This document shows, in pieces, positions 36,519-44,698 of a DNA stretch of 64,000 nt (positions are counted from its first letter, which is position 1; each line of letters starts with the position of its first letter). Made by a program: the position numbers and the translations under genes. The stretch is from positions 1-64,000 of the forward strand of contig NZ_DATFIP010000054.1 in the NCBI RefSeq assembly GCF_035270045.1, in the 5' to 3' direction. The notes under the pieces were generated by a model that saw nothing but the letters and a program-made list of their open reading frames with translations, did no database searches and had not been told where the DNA came from. The DNA comes from Salibaculum sp035270045. GTDB lineage: Bacteria > Pseudomonadota > Alphaproteobacteria > Rhodobacterales > Rhodobacteraceae.

Positions 36519-37424
36519 TCAGAGGCCCGCGGCCTCGCGGATCCGGTCGATCACGCCCGGGATCAACTCCGGGTTCTCGGCGGCCTGGTCCACGGCCGTG
36601 GTCAGCGTCTGCTTGACCGCCGGGTTGAGGTCGGAATTCTCGACCCACTCGGAAACGGCAGCAGGATCGAAGTTCTCGGCATTCAGCAGGCCGGACAGAC
36701 CCGCGCCGTCGGTGTCAGCACCCGCCGCGTCCACGCTCGCCTCGGCAGCGTCCTCGGTGGTGGGCTCAGCGGTGGTGGCCCCGGCGGCATCCTCGGTCGC
36801 CTCCTCCGCAGCGGTTTCGGCCGCGTCGGTCGTGGTTTCGACGGCGTCGCCGGCCTCTTGCGCGGCATCACCGGCCGCCTCGGCGGCGTCCTCGGCCATG
36901 TCGGTCGTCGCCTCGGCGGCGTCTTCGACCATATCGGTTGCAGCTTCGGCGCCATCTTCGGCCATGTCCATCGCGGCATCGGTCCCGGTGTCAGCCGCCT
37001 CGGCGGCCTCATCGGCCGCGGTGCCCGCGGTATCCATGACACCATCGGCCATTTCCCCGGCCGTTCCGGTGGCCTCCTCGACCGCGTCGTTGACAGCATC
37101 GCCCACGCTTTCGGCGGCTTCCGTCACGGCATTTGCTGCCTCTTCGGCGGCGCCTTCGGCGGCCTCGGTCACCTCCTGCACGGTTTCGTCAACCGCCGCT
37201 GTGGCGTCCTCGGCCATGTCGGAGGCTTGTTCGGCGGCCGTCTCGCCGGTTTCCTCGGCCCTCTCGGCAGCGGAGTCGGCCATCTCGGAGGCCTCGGTCG
37301 CCGCCTCTTCGGCCTGGCCGGTCAGAACGGCAAAGGCCTCGGCCGGGGTGCGGTCGTTGGCGGCATACTGGTAACCGAAATAGCCCAGCCCGGCGACAAC
37401 GATGATGATGATGAGCGCACGCAT
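36519..37424 (-). CDS. Ala/Glu/Asp-rich LEA-like 11-mer repeat protein
   Basis: This 301-residue membrane-anchored protein starts MRALIIIIVVAGLGYFGYQY, an N-terminal helix anchor, and then has a very long, low-complexity acidic region dominated by Ala, Glu, Asp and Thr. Residues 158-212 form five nearly regular 11-residue units, beginning GAEAATDMVED. The pattern is that of late-embryogenesis (group 3) proteins and of apolipoprotein-like amphipathic helices. The last 60 residues (GLLNAENFDPAAVSEWVENS...) are a compact helical domain. The ATG at 37424 is the natural start; 70 upstream codons from 37634 lack signal and site. It probably acts in the periplasm or as a stress protein; that is inference. 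Confidence 0.8.
   Translation of the reverse strand: MRALIIIIVVAGLGYFGYQYAANDRTPAEAFAVLTGQAEEAATEASEMADSAAERAEETGETAAEQASDMAEDATAAVDETVQEVTEAAEGAAEEAANAVTEAAESVGDAVNDAVEEATGTAGEMADGVMDTAGTAADEAAEAADTGTDAAMDMAEDGAEAATDMVEDAAEATTDMAEDAAEAAGDAAQEAGDAVETTTDAAETAAEEATEDAAGATTAEPTTEDAAEASVDAAGADTDGAGLSGLLNAENFDPAAVSEWVENSDLNPAVKQTLTTAVDQAAENPELIPGVIDRIREAAGL
36789..36953 (-). repeat. Five 11-residue amphipathic repeats
   Basis: Five successive 11-residue units (residues 158-212 of the preceding protein) follow the pattern [A/G]-A-E-A-A/T-x-D-M/A-x-E/Q-D/E, with Ala/Glu/Asp at equivalent places. The units vary at DNA level, so they are old protein repeats, not recent tandem DNA copies. Similar looser repeats flank the block on both sides. 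Confidence 0.65.
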
Positions 37425-37624
37425 TGTATCAGTCCTTTCAGAAATCTCTGGATCGGCCCCCCAATCGGACCCGGCACCGTCTCTATTCCATGCCAGCGAC
37501 GCCTTGGGAAGCGGGAAGCGCGGCAAAGCCTTCCCCGTTGCGGAAATCAGCCCGGTAGCGGCGCGAATGGGGCCTTGAACGCCATCGGGCGCGCGTTTAA
37601 CTTGCGGGACCGAAAGCCATCGAG

Positions 37625-37642
37625 AAAAGGACAAGACCCATA
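37625..37642 (+). promoter_or_regulatory. Ribosome binding site and AUA start of infC
   Basis: AAAAGGA at 37625-37631 is followed by 8 nt and ATA at 37640-37642. With no ATG, GTG or TTG available in frame downstream of the preceding stop codon until after the conserved N-domain, this site fixes the start. IF-3 disfavours AUA, so the gene can limit its own expression. Confidence 0.75.
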
Positions 37643-38191
37643 GCCCGTAGACCCCACAACGCGCCGCCCACGCGCGACACCGGCCCCCGCGTCAACGATC
37701 GCATCCGGGCCCCTGAAATCCGCCTGATCGGCCCCAACGGCGAAAACGTCGGCGTGGTCAGCCCCGACAGGGCGATGACCCTGGCCGGCGAAGTCGGCTT
37801 GGACCTGGTCGAGATCTCGCCCAACGCCAATCCCCCGGTCTGCAAGATCATGGATTTCGGCAAATACAAGTACGAACAGCAAAAGCGGGAATCCGAGGCC
37901 AAGAAGAAGCAAAAGGTCATCGAGGTCAAAGAGGTCAAGTTCCGGCCCAACACCGACGAGCACGATTACACCGTCAAGATGAAGAACGTCACCCGGTTCC
38001 TGGAAAACGGCGACAAGGTCAAGGTGACCCTGCGGTTTCGCGGCCGCGAGATGGCACACCAGAACCTTGGCCGCGAGTTGCTGGAACGGGTGGCCGAGGA
38101 CGTCAAGAACCTTGGCAAGGTCGAGAACATGCCCAAGATGGAAGGCCGCCAGATGGTCATGATGATCGGGCCGATGCCGCAGAAGGGCTGA
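37640..38191 (+). CDS. infC: Translation initiation factor IF-3, AUA start
   Basis: IF-3 binds the 30S subunit and checks the initiator codon. The protein (183 residues from 37640) has the N-domain RVNDRIRAPEIRLIGPNG, the linker MVSPDRAMTLAGEVGLDLVEISPNANPPVCKIMD and the C-domain VKFRPNTDEHDYTVKMKN through EGRQMVMMIGP. The only in-frame options between the stop at 37598-37600 and the first conserved residues are ATC (37619) and ATA (37640). AAAAGGA lies 8 nt before the ATA, which is therefore the likely start. Rare non-AUG starts are a known autoregulation device of infC. A reading from 37754 would remove a third of the N-domain. Confidence 0.93.
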   Translation: MARRPHNAPPTRDTGPRVNDRIRAPEIRLIGPNGENVGVVSPDRAMTLAGEVGLDLVEISPNANPPVCKIMDFGKYKYEQQKRESEAKKKQKVIEVKEVKFRPNTDEHDYTVKMKNVTRFLENGDKVKVTLRFRGREMAHQNLGRELLERVAEDVKNLGKVENMPKMEGRQMVMMIGPMPQKG

Positions 38192-38277
38192 GACACGCGC
38201 CATCCAACCGGAGCCCTCTCGGCATTTGCAGGCACAAACGCACGACCGGCCTGGGCATTTTCTCCGAAAACGCCTTC

Positions 38278-38338
38278 GAAGGCCGCCAGATGGTCATCAG
38301 GATCGGGCCGATGCCCCAGAAGGGCCGAGACACGCGCC
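38278..38338 (+). repeat. Partial second copy of the infC 3' end (pseudogene fragment)
   Basis: These 61 bp match 38141-38201, the last 51 coding bases and first 10 bases after infC, with four mismatches and no gap. The stop TGA of infC is CGA here, and a frame of similar residues (GRQMVIRIGPMPQKG) runs on. The fragment has no start and is cut off upstream, so it is not a gene. It lies 77 bp beyond the first copy and just before the hairpin at 38359. Confidence 0.8.
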
Positions 38339-38358
38339 CCGTCGCGCCGTCAATGAAA

Positions 38359-38385
38359 GGGGCCTCTCCACCTTGGAGAGGCCCC
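38359..38385. terminator. Strong hairpin after infC and phasin genes
   Basis: GGGGCCTCTCC (38359-38369) and GGAGAGGCCCC (38375-38385) pair perfectly over 11 bp around the loop ACCTT. It is followed by GCTTCATTAC, a short T-containing tail. It lies between convergent infC and the phasin gene and can serve both. Confidence 0.7.
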
Positions 38386-38412
38386 GCTTCATTACACCAC
38401 ACCTGTGTCGGT

Positions 38413-38790
38413 TCACCCCTTGCCCGAGTCGCTGCCGGTCCCGGCATTCTCGTCGACCTGAAACACCTTGCGGCTCAACTCGACCATCTTGCCGGTCTCC
38501 TTGGTGTAATCCTCAACCGCCGCCTGGAGAAACTCTGACTGGACCTTCTGGACGTCCTGCGGGGACTTCGCATGAAGCAACTGGTGCTGGAAACTCACGT
38601 CCTTCGACACCCGCTCGGAAATGAAATGCAGCCACTCGCTGCCCATGTCCGACATGGCCTCCATCCAGCCCGTGCCCATGGTGTTCATGGCACCAAGCCC
38701 CATGCTCTGCCACTGGGACATCATCTCCTGCATCTGCGCCATGGGGTCGTCGCCCCCCTGCGTCCTGGACTTGTCGGTCTTGTTGGTCAT
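38413..38790 (-). CDS. Phasin-family protein
   Basis: Phasins coat polyhydroxyalkanoate granules. The 125-residue protein is helical and amphipathic with many Met and Gln (MAQMQEMMSQWQSMGLGAMNTMG) and has the phasin-type helix FQHQLLHAKSPQDVQKVQSEFLQAAVEDYT. AGGAGGT lies 5 nt before the ATG at 38790, so it is probably well translated. No PHA synthase is in the window. A poly-hydroxyalkanoate role is inferred from the fold pattern alone. Confidence 0.8.
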   Translation of the reverse strand: MTNKTDKSRTQGGDDPMAQMQEMMSQWQSMGLGAMNTMGTGWMEAMSDMGSEWLHFISERVSKDVSFQHQLLHAKSPQDVQKVQSEFLQAAVEDYTKETGKMVELSRKVFQVDENAGTGSDSGKG

Positions 38791-39260
38791 GGTACACCTC
38801 CTAAAGTCCAAGAATCGCACATTTGGCCTCATAGGTCACTGATTCCGATCAAACCGGTGCGAAAACCGGGGCCGCGCGACGACAAAGCGTGTTTCCGGAT
38901 GAGCGCGAAGCAATGTTCTGGCGCAGCACATCAAACGCCGCACCCACCTCTGCAACGGGGCCACGGGAAAGACTGGAATGCAGGTTCCAAGCCAGAGAAT
39001 GACAGGCTTCGTTTATACGATGTGTCTTGGTTTTTTGACAGGAAGCCCGAAACGGAACTTATCCTGTTGAGAAAAATCACCGGGTTTTCCGCCCTCCGGC
39101 ACCTTTGGCAACCTGTTAAAGGGCGGTCATCCCGCCGTGACCAGCGTCCGGTTGGTGTCGGGCCGGACCCTGAACGAGCCCGGAGCACAAATCCCGTGGC
39201 GTGTCTCCACGTGTTGCATCACGATCCGGGACTCGGAATAAGCACCGCTGAGGAGCCGCA
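38791..39260. other. 470-bp intergenic region between phasin and SbcD-like genes
   Basis: No gene with a convincing start, frame and composition is visible. Base composition is visibly lower in GC than the neighbours. A possible promoter for the SbcD-like gene is TTGACA at 39035-39040 and TTATCC at 39059-39064 (18-bp spacing), and it would leave a leader of about 190 nt. The region is divergent, so phasin regulation also belongs here. Confidence 0.4.
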
Positions 39261-40391
39261 ATGTCATTTCGTTTCATTCATTCCTCCGACCTTCATATCG
39301 GTCGGAAATACGCGAATATCCCCCAGCCGTCCGACGGCAATATCCGCGGCCGCCTGATGGAGGCGCGGCACGGCGCGATCGCCCGGCTGGCCGGGGCGGC
39401 GCGCGACCGGGGGGCGGGGCATGTCCTGCTGGCTGGCGACACCTTCGACACCGCCACCCCGTCGGCAACGGTCATCCGGCAGGCGCTCGCCGCGATGGCC
39501 GAAGCGCCCGACGTGACATGGTGGCTGTTGCCGGGCAACCACGACAACCTGAGGGATGCCGAACCCCTGTGGGAGGCGATCTGCCGCGATGCGCCGGGCA
39601 ACGTCGTGGCCCTTCTGGAAGCCGCGCCGCATGATATTGACGAGGTGGCGACACTTCTGCCCTGCCCCATCGCCTTCCGCTCTGGTGCGAGTGATCCGTC
39701 CGAGCCGCTGGTGACCATGGCCAGCGACGAGGGCCGGATGCGGATCGGGCTGGCCCATGGCGGTGTGACCGACTTCACCGATAGCGGCGAGGCCATCGCC
39801 CCCGACCGCGACCGGAGCGCGCGGCTCGACTACCTCGCGCTGGGCGACTGGCACGGGCGGATGGCCGTGTCGGACCGGGTGCAGTATTCCGGCACGCCCG
39901 AGCAGGACCGCTTCAAGCATGGCCGCCGGGGCGTCTGCCTCTGCGTTGCACTCGAAGGCCCGGGCGCCACGCCAGAGGTGGAAGAGATCGAGACCGGCAC
40001 CTTCCTCTGGCAAGAGGTCGAACTGCGCCTGCACCCAAGGCAGGATGCGGCCGCCACGCTGACTAACGCCCTGCCGCCATCGGGCCGGCGGGATATCCTG
40101 ATGCGGGTAGCGGCCACCGGCTGGGCCGGGCTGCCCGACCGGGCCGAGCTCGAACGCGCCGCAACCGCCTGCGCGCCCGAGTTCGCCCATTTCGACCTCG
40201 TGACCGATGCGCTGGGCACGCAGTACGACTCCGCCGATCTCGACGAGATCGACCGGGGCGGCGCGCTGCGGCTGGCGGCCAACATGCTCAAGGAAGACGC
40301 CGAATCCGATGCCCTCTCGCAGGAGGATCGCGACGTCGCCGCCGACGCGCTCGCCCGTCTTTACGCCTATGTCAGGGAGGCCTCGGAATGA
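39261..40391 (+). CDS. SbcD/Mre11-like metallophosphoesterase (DNA repair exonuclease)
   Basis: This is the nuclease partner of the ATPase encoded next. In 376 residues the phosphoesterase motifs appear in order: D10-L-H12-IG, G-D60-TFD, GN93-H94-D, GLAHGGV and LALGDWHG. This set coordinates two Mn/Fe ions. The protein is shorter than E. coli SbcD by little and similar in plan to YhaO. It overlaps the ATPase gene by 4 bp, as SbcC/SbcD and YhaN/YhaO pairs do, so it probably processes DNA ends or hairpins. Confidence 0.88.
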   Translation: MSFRFIHSSDLHIGRKYANIPQPSDGNIRGRLMEARHGAIARLAGAARDRGAGHVLLAGDTFDTATPSATVIRQALAAMAEAPDVTWWLLPGNHDNLRDAEPLWEAICRDAPGNVVALLEAAPHDIDEVATLLPCPIAFRSGASDPSEPLVTMASDEGRMRIGLAHGGVTDFTDSGEAIAPDRDRSARLDYLALGDWHGRMAVSDRVQYSGTPEQDRFKHGRRGVCLCVALEGPGATPEVEEIETGTFLWQEVELRLHPRQDAAATLTNALPPSGRRDILMRVAATGWAGLPDRAELERAATACAPEFAHFDLVTDALGTQYDSADLDEIDRGGALRLAANMLKEDAESDALSQEDRDVAADALARLYAYVREASE

Positions 40392-42994
40392 AGATCCGCT
40401 CCATCACCCTCGACAATGTCCGCCGCTTCACCGACCCGGTGCGCGTGGGCGAGATTGGCGACGGGCTGAACGTGCTTTCCGAGCCCAACGAGCAGGGCAA
40501 GTCGACTTTGTTCGACGCGATCCAGGCGTTGTTCTTCAAGCCCCACGGCTCCCGCGACAAGGAGGTCACGGCCCTACGCCCCCATGCCGGCGGCGCACCG
40601 CAGGTGACCATCGAGATCGACGCCGACGGCCGACGCTTCACCGTCATGAAACGGTGGCTGCAAAAGCCTGCCGCGACGGTCCACCGCGACGGCACGTTGA
40701 TCGCGCAGGCCGACGCGGCAGAGGCCTGGATCGCGGATCTGCTGGGCGGCGATGCCGGCGGCCCCTCGGGCCTGATCTGGGTGCGGCAGGGCATGACCGA
40801 CCTGACCGGCGGCTCGACGAAGGAACAGAAGGCTGCGCTCGACGCCCGGCGAGACCTCATGTCGTCGGTCGGCGAGGAGGTCGAGGCGATGACCGGCGGG
40901 CGGCGGATGGACAGCGCCCTCGCCCGCTGCCGCGAGGAACTGGCCGCCTACGCGACCAAGACCGGGCGGCCCTATGCCAACGGCCCGTGGAAGACAGCGC
41001 TGGACAGGGTAGACACTCTGACCGAACAGCGCGACGCCCTGGCCGCGACGGCGGACGACCTGCACGGCGCGCTGGCCGAACGCAAGCGGGCCCGCCGAGA
41101 CCTGCGCGAGCTCGAAGACCCGGCGGCGGCCGAGGGCCGGCGGAAAAAGCTCGAGGCCGCCCGCGCGGCCCATGCGGCTGCCGAACGCCACGCCGAGGAG
41201 CTCGACGCCGAGGCGCGCAAACTCGACATGGCGCGGCTGACCGCCGAAAACGCCCGCGCCCGGCTCGATGGGTTCCGCGAGGCACTCAAGGAAGAAACCG
41301 ATGCCACCAAGGCGGCAGCGGCGGCAGAAATGGCGGCCGGAGACAGGAAGACGGCGCTCGAGACCGCGCGCGCGGCAAAGGAAGCCGCCGAGCGCGATCT
41401 GGACACCGCGCAGAAGGCCCTTGAATCGGCCGAGACCGCCCGCACCCTCGCCCTGCGCGCCCGGGCCGCGCGCGACGGCGCCGACCGGCGACAGGAACTG
41501 GAGCACCGCATCGCCGAGGCCGAGAAGGCCCGCAGCGCGATGGAGACCGCCAAGGCGACCGCGCGCTCCGGCCCGGATGCAAAGACCCTGACCCGGATCG
41601 AACACCTCGCCGCCGCGCATGCCACGGCCATCGCCACGCGGGACGCAACGGCGACACAGGTCATCGCCCGGTATGAAGAAGGCAAGGCCGACGCAATCCG
41701 AACCGGCGACATGCCGCTGCCCGACGGCCAACCCGTCCCCCTGCCCCGCGCCACGCGGCTCAGCATCGCCGGCATCGGCGAGCTCGAGGTTCGCCCCGGC
41801 GACGCGGGCCATGACGACAGCACGGTCGAGGCCGCGGCCAACGCCCTGCGCAAGGCGCTCGACGCCATCGGCGCCGACGATCTCGACGCGGCCCGCGCCA
41901 GCGCCGCCGCCCGGGTTGAAGCGGAACGCGCGCATGGCGAGGCGAAGGCAGTCCTGAACAGTCTTGCCCCCGACGGCATCGACCCACTGCGCGAGGCGCT
42001 GGCAGAAATCCCGCAGGTGGAGTCCGACACCGACGCCACCGACCCGGAGGAGGCCGAAGCCGCACTGGAGGCGGCAAGCGCGGCCCACACGCAGGCTCGC
42101 GTTGCCCTCGATACAACGTCTGACCGCCTGTCCGACGCCCGCGAGGCCGCCACCCGCGCCGAAACCGCGCTCGCCTCTCTCAGGGACCGCCTGACCCGGG
42201 CCGAAGGTGCGTTGGCGAAGTACCGCGGGAGCACCGAAGAGGCGCTGGCCTCCGAGGCCGCGCAGGCGGGCGAAGCCCTCGCCGCCGCCGAGAAAATCCA
42301 TGCCGAAAAGGCAAGCCATGCCCCCGACCTCGCCGGCACCGAGGCCGCGCTGAACCGGGCCGCCTCGGTCGATCAAGGCGCGCGCGACGAGATCGCCCGC
42401 CTGAAACCGCTCCTCGCCCGGCTCGACGAACGTATCACCCGGTCCTCCGGCGACGCGGTCGAGGAACGGCTGGCCGAAACCGAAGAGGCGCTCAGCGCGG
42501 CCAAGGCCACCCTCGCCCGGATCGAGCACGAGGTGGCGGTACTACAGCGGCTGGAAAAGGCGCTTGAGGCCGCCCGCACCGAGGCGCGCGAGCGCTACTT
42601 CACTCCGATCGCGCGGGAATTGAAGCCGCTTCTGCACCTGCTCTGGCCCGAGGCCGAACTGACCTGGGGCGAGGAATCGCTGCTGCCCGACGCGCTGATC
42701 CGCGATGGCCAGGAAGAACCGATCGACATCCTGTCGGGCGGCACGCAGGAGCAGGTGGCGCTGCTGGTGCGGCTGGCCTTCGCCCGGATGCTGGCCACCG
42801 CCGGACGGGTTGCGCCAGTGATCCTCGACGACGCGCTGGTCTTCACTGATGACGACCGGATCGAGCGCATGTTCGACGCCCTTCATCGGCAGGCGGGCGA
42901 TCTGCAGATCATCGTCCTGACCTGCCGCCAGCGTGCCTTCCGCGATCTGGGCGGCAAGGGACTGCGTCTGGCATCGGCGGACCCTGCGACCTGA
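40388..42994 (+). CDS. SbcC/Rad50-like ATPase (YhaN-type)
   Basis: This 868-residue SMC-like ATPase has an N-terminal half with Walker A near residues 32-40 (E-P-N-E-Q-G-K-S-T), then a long coiled-coil region rich in Ala, Glu and Arg up to residue 730. The C-terminal half has the signature LSGGTQEQVALLVRLAFARM and Walker B/D-loop PVILDDALVFTDD. Walker A lacks the first Gly of GxxxxGKS (Glu instead). The ATPase would arrange DNA for cleavage by the SbcD-like nuclease. It overlaps that gene by 4 bp. Confidence 0.87.
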   Translation: MKIRSITLDNVRRFTDPVRVGEIGDGLNVLSEPNEQGKSTLFDAIQALFFKPHGSRDKEVTALRPHAGGAPQVTIEIDADGRRFTVMKRWLQKPAATVHRDGTLIAQADAAEAWIADLLGGDAGGPSGLIWVRQGMTDLTGGSTKEQKAALDARRDLMSSVGEEVEAMTGGRRMDSALARCREELAAYATKTGRPYANGPWKTALDRVDTLTEQRDALAATADDLHGALAERKRARRDLRELEDPAAAEGRRKKLEAARAAHAAAERHAEELDAEARKLDMARLTAENARARLDGFREALKEETDATKAAAAAEMAAGDRKTALETARAAKEAAERDLDTAQKALESAETARTLALRARAARDGADRRQELEHRIAEAEKARSAMETAKATARSGPDAKTLTRIEHLAAAHATAIATRDATATQVIARYEEGKADAIRTGDMPLPDGQPVPLPRATRLSIAGIGELEVRPGDAGHDDSTVEAAANALRKALDAIGADDLDAARASAAARVEAERAHGEAKAVLNSLAPDGIDPLREALAEIPQVESDTDATDPEEAEAALEAASAAHTQARVALDTTSDRLSDAREAATRAETALASLRDRLTRAEGALAKYRGSTEEALASEAAQAGEALAAAEKIHAEKASHAPDLAGTEAALNRAASVDQGARDEIARLKPLLARLDERITRSSGDAVEERLAETEEALSAAKATLARIEHEVAVLQRLEKALEAARTEARERYFTPIARELKPLLHLLWPEAELTWGEESLLPDALIRDGQEEPIDILSGGTQEQVALLVRLAFARMLATAGRVAPVILDDALVFTDDDRIERMFDALHRQAGDLQIIVLTCRQRAFRDLGGKGLRLASADPAT

Positions 42995-43363
42995 CCGGCG
43001 CGGCGCGGTTCGCGGTGTTTTGGCCGCCCTTGCGACCTGTGTCCGCCGGTCCTGCTGCCATCGCCCGGCGACACCCGGCAGTTTTCCGGGCGATTGCGGA
43101 GTTGGGAGTGCAGAGGGCACGGTCGCACGCCATGTAACGTCCCCGCGCGCGCCCTCTATCGGGTTGCAACCGCATCGGTCCGTGAATGACCGGGCACGCC
43201 GGGTTGATCCATGCAGGGGTGTTGCGACAAGCTGATCGTGATTCGATCCTCCGGGGGCGTGCCCCCATCGCGCGGTCGCGCCGCCGCTGCCACCATTGCG
43301 GTGCCGTGGTGGCCACTGGCAGGTGGACGTCGCGCCCCCGGCATCAACCCCGGGAGTCCCGCC
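42995..43363. other. 369-bp gap before the VWA gene
   Basis: No gene is supported here. Open frames across it are continuations of out-of-frame tracts from neighbours. A GATTCGATCC segment at 43237-43246 resembles a tRNA T-arm, but no acceptor stem or anticodon arm surrounds it. Confidence 0.4.
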
Positions 43364-44698
43364 GTGAAACCGATCACAGATCTCGCCCGCCTGGCCGCCA
43401 TCCTTGTCGTCACCTTGGCCGCAGCCCCTGCCCTGTCGCAGGACACTGCGGCGTCGCGCACAATGTTGATCCTCGACGGGTCGGGCAGCATGTGGGGCCA
43501 GATCGACGGGCGCGCCAAGATCGAGATCGCCCGCGACTCGATCGACCGGATGCTGGCCGACTGGCCCGAGGACACCGCCCTGGGACTGATGGCCTATGGC
43601 CACCGGCGCGAGGGCGACTGCCAGGACATCGAGGTGCTGGCCGACCCGGCCCCGCTGGACCGGGCCGGGCTGGGCGCCTTGATGGAAGGCATCAGCCCCC
43701 GCGGCAAGACCCCCATCGGTGCCGCGGTGCGCGCCGCGCGTGACAGCCTTGGCGCGGGGGGCGCGGCGTCCTCGGTCGTTGTGGTCACCGACGGGCTGGA
43801 AAACTGCGGCGCTGATCTCTGCGCGCTGGGCGCGGAGTTGGCGCAAGCGGGCACACCACTGACCGCCCACGTGGTGGGCTTCGACGTGGCCGACCCGGAT
43901 GGACAATTGGCCTGCCTGGCCGAGCGCACCGGCGGCCGTTACATGGCCGCCGCAAATGCCGAAAGCCTGACGGACGCCCTTCAGGAAGTCAGCCAGCCGG
44001 CCCCCGCGCCAGCCGGACCGATCTTCGAGGATGACTTCGACCGGGCCGAACTGGGTGCGGACTGGGCCGTTCAGCAGCCCGATCCGAACGGCTTTGTCCT
44101 CGAGGACGGCGCGCTCATGACCATGACCGTCGCTGACGGCTACCTCGGCAAGCCCGACCAGCCCAATGTCTTTTCCTGGACGGCCGCCGAATTGCCCGAA
44201 GGCGACTGGGAGATCGCCGCCGCGTTCACGGCCCGCATGGGGCAGGTGAAGTCCCTCGGCGGACGCCGCGCCATCCTGCAGGTCGGGCGCTATGCCGACC
44301 CGGACAATTACGTGGTTGCCGAAGTCTACCGCCAGGGCAACTCGAACGACGACATGTGGCTCAAGCTGCTGGCCGTCACCGGTGGCGAAGAAACCAGCGA
44401 CGCGCTGGAGATCGCCAGCGATTCCTGCTGTCCGCGCGATTACGACCTTGGCCGCATCCTGTCCGACTTCGAGGACAAGGGCGCGACGCTCAGCCTGGTC
44501 AAGACGGGTCGGGATTACCGCGCGCGGCTGGACATGAACGGCTGGTCCATGCGGCCGGACGGCCCCGGGATGCTGGAGACCCAACCTGTCACCCTGCTGC
44601 GCACGCAGGGGCCGCCTGCCATCTTCGCCGGCACTCTGGGCCCCGAGCAGACATTGGCCCTGTTCGACCGCGTGGTGGTGCGGAGGCCCGCGCAATGA
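43364..44698 (+). CDS. Secreted VWA-domain protein with concanavalin-like C-terminus
   Basis: This exported protein has 444 residues from the GTG at 43364; the signal peptide MKPITDLARLAAILVVTLAA with cleavage near ALSQ fits this start. The VWA domain follows, with a complete MIDAS D38-G-S40-G-S42 in MLILDGSGSMWGQIDGR. Residues from about 220 (FEDDFDRAELGADWAVQQ) look like a concanavalin-like beta-sandwich of the DUF1349 kind. Two adjacent Cys (SDSCCPRD) may form a disulfide. It may bind a ligand at the cell surface. The next gene overlaps it by 4 bp. Confidence 0.82.
   Translation: MKPITDLARLAAILVVTLAAAPALSQDTAASRTMLILDGSGSMWGQIDGRAKIEIARDSIDRMLADWPEDTALGLMAYGHRREGDCQDIEVLADPAPLDRAGLGALMEGISPRGKTPIGAAVRAARDSLGAGGAASSVVVVTDGLENCGADLCALGAELAQAGTPLTAHVVGFDVADPDGQLACLAERTGGRYMAAANAESLTDALQEVSQPAPAPAGPIFEDDFDRAELGADWAVQQPDPNGFVLEDGALMTMTVADGYLGKPDQPNVFSWTAAELPEGDWEIAAAFTARMGQVKSLGGRRAILQVGRYADPDNYVVAEVYRQGNSNDDMWLKLLAVTGGEETSDALEIASDSCCPRDYDLGRILSDFEDKGATLSLVKTGRDYRARLDMNGWSMRPDGPGMLETQPVTLLRTQGPPAIFAGTLGPEQTLALFDRVVVRRPAQ

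Noticed and set aside
36789..36953. CRISPR or tandem DNA repeat
   Set aside because: The period is protein-level (11 residues) with DNA drift; there are no spacers and no cas genes.
40574..42529. Antisense frame of 651 codons opposite the SbcC-like gene
   Set aside because: It mirrors the Ala/Glu/Arg coiled-coil coding region; Gly/Arg/Val repetition is a shadow of that codon pattern.
43237..43246. GATTCGATCC segment resembling a tRNA T-arm
   Set aside because: No acceptor stem, D-arm or anticodon arm can be built around it.
42542..44695. Antisense frame of 717 codons opposite the SbcC-like and VWA genes
   Set aside because: It crosses the gap and two well-supported genes, and its composition is Arg/Gly/His-rich without a domain.
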